The position numbers and the translations under genes were made by a program. Source: Algorimicrobium sediminis (lineage in GTDB: Bacteria > Bacteroidota > Bacteroidia > Flavobacteriales > Flavobacteriaceae). Taken from it: DNA of 64,000 nt. The DNA lies in NCBI RefSeq assembly GCF_042684585.1, contig NZ_JBHULS010000002.1, positions 124,001 to 188,000 on the forward strand. Reading direction: 5' to 3'. Under the pieces are notes generated by a model. The model ran no database searches. It was not told the origin of the DNA and saw nothing but the letters and a program-made list of their open reading frames with translations. Of this stretch, positions 36,407-43,341 are shown piece after piece. Each line of letters opens with the position of its first letter. The stretch's first letter is position 1.

Positions 36407-37023
36407 ACACCTAGCATATTTAACAAATCTGCAATGGTACTTTGGCCTTTATCTTTGTTGTACCAAGCTTGTAAATCTTCTTTAATTTCAGGTGTAATTT
36501 TGCCATGTTTAGCCTTAAAATCGGCAACCAACTTGGTGGCTCCAGCAGGTCTTGGTCCAAAAGTATCCAAAATAGCGCCTGTTTCGGTATCCATCATGAT
36601 TAATTTTGGAATGGATTTTCCGCCATTTGTTAAAAACTGATTCATTAACATATCATTGGTATCTCTTAAAACAACTTTCAAAGTAATTTTATCCGATTTT
36701 TCTGCAAGTTTTGCAATGGCAGGCACCACATGAGCAGCATCGCCACACCAACTTTCCGTAATAACAATCCAGGTAACCGGTTTTTTAAATTTGGCCACGC
36801 GTAAAACCGCATCGTCTGTAACTTTTATGGTTTTATCCCAGCGTTTCATACGCTTGTCGTTTAACAGCGTGTAATTGGCCATATCGGCAGATTTATCGGC
36901 ACCTGTTGTACTGTTAGCGGCAACCAATTCTTGCACTAATTTCCGATAATTTTCGTAAGTATAGCTGGTTTTTAAGCTTGTTTCAATAATATTTAAAATG
37001 CTTGTATCGTTTACTGTTTCCAT
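36403..37023 (-). CDS. Thioredoxin-fold protein with a single active-site cysteine
   Basis: 206 aa, Thioredoxin_9-like. The active-site segment is ITESWCGDAAHVVPAIAKLA (about 90-109): WCGDA instead of WCGPC, so only one catalytic Cys, plus a cis-Pro-like SIPKLIMM. It cannot cycle a disulfide internally; it may bind glutathione/bacillithiol-type partners or be a non-redox binder. No signal peptide, so cytoplasmic. Confidence 0.8.
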   Translation of the reverse strand: METVNDTSILNIIETSLKTSYTYENYRKLVQELVAANSTTGADKSADMANYTLLNDKRMKRWDKTIKVTDDAVLRVAKFKKPVTWIVITESWCGDAAHVVPAIAKLAEKSDKITLKVVLRDTNDMLMNQFLTNGGKSIPKLIMMDTETGAILDTFGPRPAGATKLVADFKAKHGKITPEIKEDLQAWYNKDKGQSTIADLLNMLGV

Positions 37024-37187
37024 GGTTTAATTATTAATATATTTCAAAGGTAGGCAGTTTTAAAACAAAACAGTGTAACCCTTATTACATAGTCCAAAAA
37101 TATAAGGCTTTTTGGATGTTTATTATGATTAATATCAGTAAGTATGTCTATATTTAAGTTGAAAACTTACAAAACCAATAATCGTTT

Positions 37188-37754
37188 ATGACACAACAAA
37201 AATGCGCCTGGTGTTTAGGTGATCCTGACTACGAAGCTTATCACGATCGTGAATGGGGCGTCCCTGTTTACGATGACGCTGTTTTTTTTGAATTTCTATT
37301 ATTAGAAACTTTTCAGGCAGGGTTAAGTTGGATTACCATACTAAAGAAACGTGAAAATTTTAAAGCTGCATTTAGCAATTTTAACTACCAAGACATAGCC
37401 CAATACCAACAGACTAAAATTGACAGTTTGCTGCAAAATTCAGGTATTGTTAGAAATAAGCTAAAAATTAAAGCGGCCATTACCAACGCTAAATTATTTA
37501 TGAATGTCCAAGCAGAATTTGGGAGTTTTAGCAATTATATTTGGAATTTTGTTGATGGAAAACCCCTAGTAACTAGCATTAAAAGCTACAAAGATGCGCC
37601 AAGTACTTCGGACCTATCTGACGCCGTTAGCAAGGATTTAAAAAAACGTGGTTTTAAATTTGTTGGAAGCACCGTTATATACGCCTTTTTGCAGGCAACC
37701 GGATTAATAAACGACCATGAAATTAGTTGTTTTAGGTATACAGATTTAAGTTAA
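37188..37754 (+). CDS. tag: DNA-3-methyladenine glycosylase I
   Basis: 188 aa. Zinc-staple residues C6 and H19 (MTQQKCAWCLGDPDYEAYHDREWGVP), with the C-terminal His and Cys in DHEISC, as in E. coli Tag; family motifs FEFLLLETFQAGLSWITILKKRENF and FVGSTVIYAFLQATGLINDH. It removes 3-methyladenine from alkylated DNA. A second alkylation-related protein (the ATL at 10.4 kb) is in the same window but not linked. Confidence 0.96.
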   Translation: MTQQKCAWCLGDPDYEAYHDREWGVPVYDDAVFFEFLLLETFQAGLSWITILKKRENFKAAFSNFNYQDIAQYQQTKIDSLLQNSGIVRNKLKIKAAITNAKLFMNVQAEFGSFSNYIWNFVDGKPLVTSIKSYKDAPSTSDLSDAVSKDLKKRGFKFVGSTVIYAFLQATGLINDHEISCFRYTDLS

Positions 37755-37807
37755 ATGAGCGTTGAGAAGTTAATTTAACAAGTGTGCATACCATATAGGT
37801 GTAAGGG

Positions 37808-38434
37808 TTATTTTAAAAAGTTTAAAAACGCTTCACGCGAAATAGCTTCTGCACCTAAACGTTCCAGATGGTTGGTATACACCTGGCAATCTATAAGTTT
37901 ATAATTGGTGTTTTGTATAAAAGTAATTAATGCCACCTTACTGGCATTGCTAACTTTAGCAAACATGCTTTCGCCACAAAAAACGCCATTACCTAAATCG
38001 ACACCATTCAAGCCACCCACCAAGTTACCCGCTTGCCAAACCTCAACAGATTTTGCATAACCCGCTTTGTGCAAATTGTTATAAGCAGTTATCATACCAT
38101 TGGTAATCCATGTTCCTGCTTGACCGCTTCGCTTGGCAATAGCGCATTCGGTAATAACTTGATTAAAATCTTGATTAATAGAAACAGTAAAATGAGCATT
38201 TCGCAATACCTGTTTCATACTTTTAGACACTTTTAAGTTTTCTGGAAACAGCACAAAACGCGGATTTGGCGACCACCACATAATAGGTTGACCAACTTCA
38301 AACCAAGGAAAAATACCAGACTGGTAGGCCAGTAGTAATCGTGGCACCAATAAATCGCCACCAATAGCCAGCAACCCATCCTCTTTAGCTTGACTTACCG
38401 GTGGAAACCAGATTTCTGAACCTAAAATATGCAT
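37808..38434 (-). CDS. aat: Leucyl/phenylalanyl-tRNA--protein transferase
   Basis: 208 aa. FPPVSQAKEDGLLAIGGDLLVPRLLLAYQSGIFPWF, WWSPNPRFVLFPENLKVSKSM and ECAIAKRSGQAGTWITNGM are the Aat motifs; GVDLGNGVFCGESMF lies in the catalytic GNAT-like part. It adds Leu/Phe to N-terminal Arg/Lys of proteins, marking them for ClpS/ClpAP (N-end rule). Confidence 0.96.
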   Translation of the reverse strand: MHILGSEIWFPPVSQAKEDGLLAIGGDLLVPRLLLAYQSGIFPWFEVGQPIMWWSPNPRFVLFPENLKVSKSMKQVLRNAHFTVSINQDFNQVITECAIAKRSGQAGTWITNGMITAYNNLHKAGYAKSVEVWQAGNLVGGLNGVDLGNGVFCGESMFAKVSNASKVALITFIQNTNYKLIDCQVYTNHLERLGAEAISREAFLNFLK

Positions 38435-38479
38435 AAAACTAAATTCCTTAAAAACGCTTTTTAAATGGCTAAAAACATA

Positions 38480-38509
38480 AAAACCTCAACATGTAAATAT
38501 TGAGGTTTT
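38480..38509 (-). terminator. Intrinsic terminator of the DUF3127 gene
   Basis: 10-bp stem AAAACCTCAA / TTGAGGTTTT with a 10-nt loop, 24 bp after the stop; T-rich on both ends. Confidence 0.85.
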
Positions 38510-38532
38510 ATATACAAACTGGTTGTTACCGT

Positions 38533-38910
38533 TTAAAATGGTAAATCGTCGTTATCGTCTTCATTTAAATCGTTTGCAGGCTCAAAAGCTTGTGCTGGTG
38601 GCACAGGTGGCATTTCTGGGTTAGAAGCACCAGCTGCAATACCTTCAATGCGCCATCCTTGAATGGAATTAAAATATTTGGTTTCGCCTTGCGGATTTAC
38701 CCATTCGCGGCCACGTAAATTAATACTAATTTTAACCTGCTGTCCAACTTGAAAATTATTTAATAAATCTGTTTTATCTTGAACAAACTCGACCATAATA
38801 TGTTGTGGATACTGCTCTTCTGTTGTAACAACTAGCTCTCTTTTTCTAAAACCATTGGCGCCAAACGTTTGGGTATCTCCAATTAGTTTAATTCTTCCTT
38901 GTACTTCCAT
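38533..38910 (-). CDS. DUF3127 OB-fold-like protein with SSB-type acidic tail
   Basis: 125 aa. The DUF3127 core, residues 1-90 (MEVQGRIKLIGDTQTFGANGFRKRELVVTTEEQYPQHIMVEFVQDK...GQQVKISINLRGREW), has a beta-barrel pattern like OB folds. A Pro-rich linker follows, and the protein ends DLNEDDNDDLPF, nearly the same tip as this genome's SSB (DDDLPF). In SSB this tip recruits RecO, RecQ, PriA and other repair proteins. A single-strand DNA-binding role is inference. The gene is 19 bp downstream of the flavin reductase gene. Confidence 0.82.
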   Translation of the reverse strand: MEVQGRIKLIGDTQTFGANGFRKRELVVTTEEQYPQHIMVEFVQDKTDLLNNFQVGQQVKISINLRGREWVNPQGETKYFNSIQGWRIEGIAAGASNPEMPPVPPAQAFEPANDLNEDDNDDLPF

Positions 38911-38929
38911 TGTAAATTAATTTTCTGTG

Positions 38930-39799
38930 TTATGCTAATAATATTTTCCAAGCACTCATTATATCGCCAAAACTCAAATAATTTTGTGCTAATTTATGTT
39001 TTTCTCTATGTGAGGCGGTTTTTATGTTTGGATAGTTTTGGCCTAATGTATTTATAAACGCCTGAACCTCTTCTGGATTAGGTAAGGCTTCTACGTTTGC
39101 CAGCATACCCAAATCGTTTCCTGTTAAAATCATACTATTTTTTACATGATCTGGCAAGCTATCTACGCCCATTCCTAGTGTAGACAATGGCTTTGGAATT
39201 TCAAAAAACCCATTTTTAGCACGGCTGTAATAACTGCCTCCTGCTCGCGCAACCAAATCTAATTTATGCTGATCTATTTGCCCATCAGCGTCTAAAATAT
39301 TTTTGTCTATATAAAATTTAAGCACCTCGCAAATTACTAAATTACCCGCACCACCTTCGGTACCTAATTGCATAACATCTGTAACCCGACACTCAAATTG
39401 CACCGGCGATTCGGCCACCCGAAAAGGTTTTACCTTATCGGATTTCAACATACTAAAACCTGCTTTTTCAAACTCGTTTACACCCGCAGGATAATCGGAA
39501 CTACTTAAGGACATTTGGTGCACCATATCGAAGCTTACAACATTTATAACCACTTCCTTAGTTACTAAAACATTTTCCAAGGTATGTTTAGTTGTATTAT
39601 TGCGCACCCGGCGTGCAGGCGAAAAAATAAGTACCGGCGGATTGGCACTAAAAACATTAAAAAAACTAAAAGGCGATAAATTAGGCTTCCCATTAGCATC
39701 CATAGTACTGGCAAATGCAATAGGCCTTGGCGCCACAGCACTTAATAAATAGCTGTGTAACTTGCCTGTAGATAATTGGTTAGGTTCATATGAAATCAT
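38930..39799 (-). CDS. Flavin reductase family protein
   Basis: 289 aa from the ATG at 39799; a GTG at 39820 would lie inside the predicted promoter box, so it is rejected. A split-barrel FMN-binding domain occupies about 10-170 (KLHSYLLSAVAPRPIAFASTMDANGKPNLSPFSFFNVFSANPPVLIFSPARR). The family reduces or binds FMN; the partner oxygenase is not evident. Confidence 0.85.
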   Translation of the reverse strand: MISYEPNQLSTGKLHSYLLSAVAPRPIAFASTMDANGKPNLSPFSFFNVFSANPPVLIFSPARRVRNNTTKHTLENVLVTKEVVINVVSFDMVHQMSLSSSDYPAGVNEFEKAGFSMLKSDKVKPFRVAESPVQFECRVTDVMQLGTEGGAGNLVICEVLKFYIDKNILDADGQIDQHKLDLVARAGGSYYSRAKNGFFEIPKPLSTLGMGVDSLPDHVKNSMILTGNDLGMLANVEALPNPEEVQAFINTLGQNYPNIKTASHREKHKLAQNYLSFGDIMSAWKILLA

Positions 39800-39819
39800 G
39801 GAAACTTTATTATTTTGCA

Positions 39820-39827
39820 CAAATGTA
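39820..39827 (-). promoter_or_regulatory. Putative -7 element of the flavin reductase/DUF3127 transcript
   Basis: TACATTTG on the minus strand, 21 bp before the ATG at 39799; the -33 element is weak. Confidence 0.45.
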
Positions 39828-39919
39828 ATTAATCTAGTAACGAACTAAAAACGATTTGGATATCATCTGGCACAATATTATTAACAGAATTCCATTATAT
39901 TTAATTTTAAAACCACATT

Positions 39920-41089
39920 ATGCTGTTCTATAAATACCAAAATGCCACACGTTACATCATTGTTGCTGCCAGCTTTGTAATTATAACATTAATACTGTGG
40001 AATACATTTGTGTTTTTTCAATATTTTAAAGAAGAACAACGCCAAAAAATGGATATTTGGGCTTTTGCACAAACCGAATTTCAAAAAAATATGTTGGACG
40101 ACGATGTAAACCCCATGGTTTCTCGTGTTTTAATAAGTCAGAACGACAACCAAATTGTGGTGGTAGATGCCAAAGGAAATATTGGTTTAACAAATAATAT
40201 TGAAGACAAGTGGCTTAAAAACCCAAAAAACTCCCAACAACTTATTGCTAATTTGGCTGCGGAGAATAAGCCCATTGAATTGTCGTATATAGACCCCGAA
40301 ACAAACAAAAAAGTTCATGATGGTTATTTGTATTATGGTAATTCGCCATTAATTACCAAACTAAAATACTACCCCTTGGCGCTGTTGCTTATTATTATTT
40401 TATTTGGTGCGGTAGCCTATTTTTTTTACCGAAGCACCAAAACCGCTGCACAAAATAAACTTTGGTCTGGAATGGCAAAAGAAACGGCGCACCAAATTGG
40501 CACGCCGTTGTCGTCCTTAATTGGGTGGACAGAAATTCTGAAAACCGAACATGTAAACCCGGATTATATAACAGAAATAGAAAAGGACATTAGCCGACTA
40601 CAAACCATTACTGAACGCTTTAGTAAAATAGGTTCGTTACCTAAATTAGAAAAAGCAGATATAGTTGCCGAAACGGTAGAATCTTTCGATTATTTAAAAG
40701 CACGGGCCTCCAAATTAATTGAATTTAAAATTGATGTACCCGCGCAACCAATATATGTACCTTTAAACAAACAACTTTACAGTTGGACCATTGAAAATTT
40801 AGTTAAAAACGCCATAGATGCCATGCGTGGCAGAGGCACCTTACTTATTGCAATTTCGCAATTGGAAGACAATGTAAAAATAACCATTTCAGATAGCGGT
40901 AAAGGGCTTCCTAGAAATCAATTTAAACGTATATTCGAACCCGGATTTACAACTAAAAAACGTGGTTGGGGATTAGGTTTGTCCTTGGCTAAACGAATAG
41001 TTGAAGAATTTCATAACGGTAAAATTTATGTACTTGACTCCGAGTTAGATAAAGGTACGCGGATGCAAATTGTGTTTAAAACAAGTTAA
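39920..41089 (+). CDS. Sensor histidine kinase with periplasmic sensor segment
   Basis: 389 aa. Helix 1 (about 10-33), an extracytoplasmic segment of about 105 residues, helix 2 (about 145-167), then the H-box GMAKETAHQIGTPLSSLIGW (His near 189). The ATPase half has NLVKNAIDAMRG, ISDSGKGLPRNQF and RGWGLGLSLAKRIVEEF. No response regulator is adjacent, so it is an orphan. It is followed after 3 bp by a small zinc-ribbon membrane protein gene, probably the same transcript. Confidence 0.9.
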   Translation: MLFYKYQNATRYIIVAASFVIITLILWNTFVFFQYFKEEQRQKMDIWAFAQTEFQKNMLDDDVNPMVSRVLISQNDNQIVVVDAKGNIGLTNNIEDKWLKNPKNSQQLIANLAAENKPIELSYIDPETNKKVHDGYLYYGNSPLITKLKYYPLALLLIIILFGAVAYFFYRSTKTAAQNKLWSGMAKETAHQIGTPLSSLIGWTEILKTEHVNPDYITEIEKDISRLQTITERFSKIGSLPKLEKADIVAETVESFDYLKARASKLIEFKIDVPAQPIYVPLNKQLYSWTIENLVKNAIDAMRGRGTLLIAISQLEDNVKITISDSGKGLPRNQFKRIFEPGFTTKKRGWGLGLSLAKRIVEEFHNGKIYVLDSELDKGTRMQIVFKTS

Positions 41090-41092
41090 TGT

Positions 41093-41446
41093 ATGGACCC
41101 AAAATTTATTACAATAAAAGAAGTTGCCATTAATAATAATTGCCCGGAGTGCTATAGCGCCAATGGTTTGCATTTTACGTTTAAACAAAAGTTTGTAGAA
41201 ACTACTTTTTACAAATCGTTAACCACCGCAACGGCTCACGAACTTTTTTGTAAAACTTGTAACAATATTATTTATCCGGTAACTTGGACGGACGACATTG
41301 ACCGTGTTTTTGAGTACCACCAACGTGCATTCAAACCTAAAAAACCGTCGGTTAAATTAAAAAAAATAGCCTGGATAGCAATAGGCTTACTTTTAGGCAT
41401 AATAGCAGTAGCCATAGTGGCCACCGTAGTATTTATGCAATTATAA
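41093..41446 (+). CDS. Small zinc-ribbon membrane protein
   Basis: 117 aa, no named family. CPEC (about 17-20) and CKTC (about 53-56) form a likely Cys4 zinc ribbon; the C-terminus is one helix (about 92-114), a tail anchor facing the cytoplasm. It directly follows the histidine kinase gene (3-bp gap), so a role with that kinase is possible but unproven. The last 6 bp overlap the convergent HIT gene. Confidence 0.7.
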   Translation: MDPKFITIKEVAINNNCPECYSANGLHFTFKQKFVETTFYKSLTTATAHELFCKTCNNIIYPVTWTDDIDRVFEYHQRAFKPKKPSVKLKKIAWIAIGLLLGIIAVAIVATVVFMQL

Positions 41447-41830
41447 ATGAGCCTGTATGGCTGCTGCTATGGCTTTAAAATCTGCGTCAGTTAATTTTTC
41501 TTTATTTAAAAAGCGGGCATCTTCCATAGTGTTTAAAGGAATTAAATGCACATGTGCATGCGGCACTTCCAAACCAATAACTGTCATCCCCACGCGTTTA
41601 CACGGTATGGCTTTTTGAATAGCAATGGCAATTTGCCTTGAAAAAGCCATGAGACCATGGTAGGTAGTTTCGTCCAAATGAAACAGATTGTCCACCGCTT
41701 CCTTTGGTATGCATAAGGTATGCCCTTTAGCGTTTGGATTAATATCTAAAAAAGCAAAATACTTATCGGTTTCTGCAATTTTATAGCAAGGTAATTTGCC
41801 GTTTATTATTTGTGTGAATAGTGTTGCCAT
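41441..41830 (-). CDS. HIT family nucleotide hydrolase
   Basis: 129 aa. The histidine triad is HAHVHLIPL near residues 93-101 (GLEVPHAHVHLIPLNTM); start MATLFTQIINGKLPCYKIAETDKYFAFLDINPNAKGHTLCIPK as in Hint-type proteins. It hydrolyses nucleotide conjugates such as AMP-amine or dinucleoside polyphosphates. Located downstream of greA. Confidence 0.93.
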   Translation of the reverse strand: MATLFTQIINGKLPCYKIAETDKYFAFLDINPNAKGHTLCIPKEAVDNLFHLDETTYHGLMAFSRQIAIAIQKAIPCKRVGMTVIGLEVPHAHVHLIPLNTMEDARFLNKEKLTDADFKAIAAAIQAHL

Positions 41831-41854
41831 AGGTATAAAACTTCTTGTAAATAT

Positions 41855-41885
41855 AAAAAGATTCCCGTTTTATGAGAATCTTTTT
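41855..41885 (-). terminator. Intrinsic terminator after greA
   Basis: 10-bp stem AAAAAGATTC / GAATCTTTTT, 11-nt loop, between greA and the HIT gene. Confidence 0.85.
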
Positions 41886-41936
41886 AAGTAATTATTGTTG
41901 TTTTTGAAGCTGCTATTTAAAAACCCAGCACCTTCC

Positions 41937-42410
41937 TTATCTAGTAATTTCCAAAATATGAAATTTCATGGTGCCGTTTGGAACCTGGACTTCGGCTATA
42001 TCGCCAACCGATTTGCCTAACAATCCTTTTCCTATTGGCGAATTAACCGAAATTTTGCCCGAGGCTAAATCCGCTTCACCATCGGCCACCAAAGTATAGG
42101 TCATTTCCATACCGTTTGTATCGTTTTTAATACGTACTTTGGATAGCACCAAAACCTTGGAAGTATCTAATTGCGACTCATCAATTACGCGTGCACCGGC
42201 TAAAATAGCTTCTAATTTAGCAATTTTCATTTCCAGCATTCCTTGAGCTTCCTTTGCGGCATCGTATTCTGCATTTTCACTTAAATCCCCTTTATCTCGA
42301 GCTTCTGCAATAGCCTGCGATGCTTTGGACCGTTCCACATCTTTTAATTGGCGCAATTCGTCGCGTAACTTCTTTAATCCTTCAGGTGTGTAATAAGATG
42401 TTTTACTCAT
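41937..42410 (-). CDS. greA: Transcription elongation factor GreA
   Basis: 157 aa from the ATG at 42410 (MSKTSYYTPEGLKKLRDELRQLKDVERSKAS); an upstream alternative would add 13 non-family residues. The N-terminal antiparallel coiled coil (about 5-75) carries the acidic tip DLSENAEYDAAKE (about 41-53), which enters the RNA polymerase secondary channel; the C-terminal FKBP-like domain has VNSPIGKGLLGKSVGD. It rescues backtracked polymerase by transcript cleavage. The leader contains a terminator-like hairpin (see 42481-42504). Confidence 0.96.
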   Translation of the reverse strand: MSKTSYYTPEGLKKLRDELRQLKDVERSKASQAIAEARDKGDLSENAEYDAAKEAQGMLEMKIAKLEAILAGARVIDESQLDTSKVLVLSKVRIKNDTNGMEMTYTLVADGEADLASGKISVNSPIGKGLLGKSVGDIAEVQVPNGTMKFHILEITR

Positions 42411-42414
42411 AACT

Positions 42415-42480
42415 TCATGGTTTATAATAATAAAAGATGCTGAAAACAAATTTCGTATCTGGTTGAAATTTGCTCAGCAT
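42415..42480 (-). CDS. Possible leader peptide ahead of greA
   Basis: A 21-codon ORF (MLSKFQPDTKFVFSIFYYYKP) starts straight after the T run of the leader hairpin and ends 4 bp before the greA ATG. The same DNA folds into a hairpin (ATGCTGA / TCAGCAT plus CAAATTT / AAATTTG). It may be chance; listed because position and spacing would allow translational coupling. Confidence 0.25.
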   Translation of the reverse strand: MLSKFQPDTKFVFSIFYYYKP

Positions 42481-42504
42481 AAAAAAATCCCGCTTTCACG
42501 AGAT
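42481..42504 (-). promoter_or_regulatory. Candidate transcription attenuator in the greA leader
   Basis: Minus strand: 6-bp stem ATCTCG / CGGGAT (one G-U pair), 6-nt loop, seven T. It lies just downstream of a TAACTTTG box (42517-42510) and 70-94 nt before greA. No minus-strand gene directly upstream needs a terminator here. Confidence 0.5.
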
Positions 42505-42674
42505 ACTTACAAAGTTACATATTTTTTTTGATTTTTATCTGTTTGAAAGCTGTTAATACTTTGGTAAAGCACGGCTTAAAAAACAACTAAAAAACCTAAC
42601 CAATCTTATAAATTAGAGGTAATAAATGCCTATTTAGCACTTTTGTTGTACCTTGCAAGCTAATTTTAAACGCA

Positions 42675-43124
42675 ATGAAATACCCATTTTTACTCGTTTT
42701 AGTTGTTTTTATTACCTTGTCCTGCAGTAATAACGACGACAATGTAATTAGGCAAAATGAATACCTACCTAATTACGCTTTTGATACTGGTTCGTTAATT
42801 AATACCAACTTACCACAGTACAGCGATTTGGAGTTTCCAAACAACTATGTAGTGTTAAACAACAACTATGGTATAAACGGTGTAGTTGTTTTTTACGCAG
42901 GAGGCAATAACTACAATGCTTTTGAACTATCCGACCCTAATCATATTCTACGCGATTGCTCCAAACTAACCGTTACGGGGGTTATTGCTACCTGCTCGTG
43001 TAGCAATGCCAATTCATACGATATTTTAACAGGACAACCACAAGAAGGTACCATTGGGCAATATGGCTTAAAGCGTTATTTTGTTGAAAAAACAGGGAAT
43101 ATTATTCGGGTGTATAATAATTAG
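42675..43124 (+). CDS. Lipoprotein with degenerate Rieske-like domain
   Basis: 149 aa. Lipobox LSCS (about Cys17). The second half follows Rieske 2Fe-2S architecture (FELSDPNHILRDCSKLTVTGVIATCSCSNANSYDILTGQPQEG...LKRYFVEKTGNIIRVYN). The ligand motifs are altered: the canonical CxH reads SDPNH, and CxxH reads CSCS, so a normal 2Fe-2S cluster is doubtful. Similar lipoproteins occur in flavobacteria as hypothetical proteins. Exported, membrane-anchored; no operon partners. Confidence 0.6.
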   Translation: MKYPFLLVLVVFITLSCSNNDDNVIRQNEYLPNYAFDTGSLINTNLPQYSDLEFPNNYVVLNNNYGINGVVVFYAGGNNYNAFELSDPNHILRDCSKLTVTGVIATCSCSNANSYDILTGQPQEGTIGQYGLKRYFVEKTGNIIRVYNN

Positions 43125-43232
43125 AAGCTACTTTAAAACACCCGTAAAGTTCATTGGTGATACAGACTTTTAATAAAATAGCACAGCCAAAAGGCAAAAG
43201 GGTTAGGCACCTGCTCTTTAATCCAAACCCAT

Positions 43233-43272
43233 AAAAAAAGACTAATTAAAAAATGTAATTAGTCTTTTTTTT
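43233..43272. terminator. Bidirectional terminator
   Basis: 15-bp stem AAAAAAAGACTAATT / AATTAGTCTTTTTTT with a 9-nt loop, between the Rieske-like lipoprotein gene and the TonB receptor gene. Confidence 0.93.
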
Positions 43273-43341
43273 TAGTCATCTATTACTGCTGAAAGGCATA
43301 TTATGGTGTTAAAACCATGTGGAACCAATTTTTTTATACCT

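Noticed and set aside
42487..42504. Greater-than-local terminator for the TonB receptor gene
   Set aside because: The receptor already has a strong terminator at 43233-43272, and a plus-strand gene lies in between.
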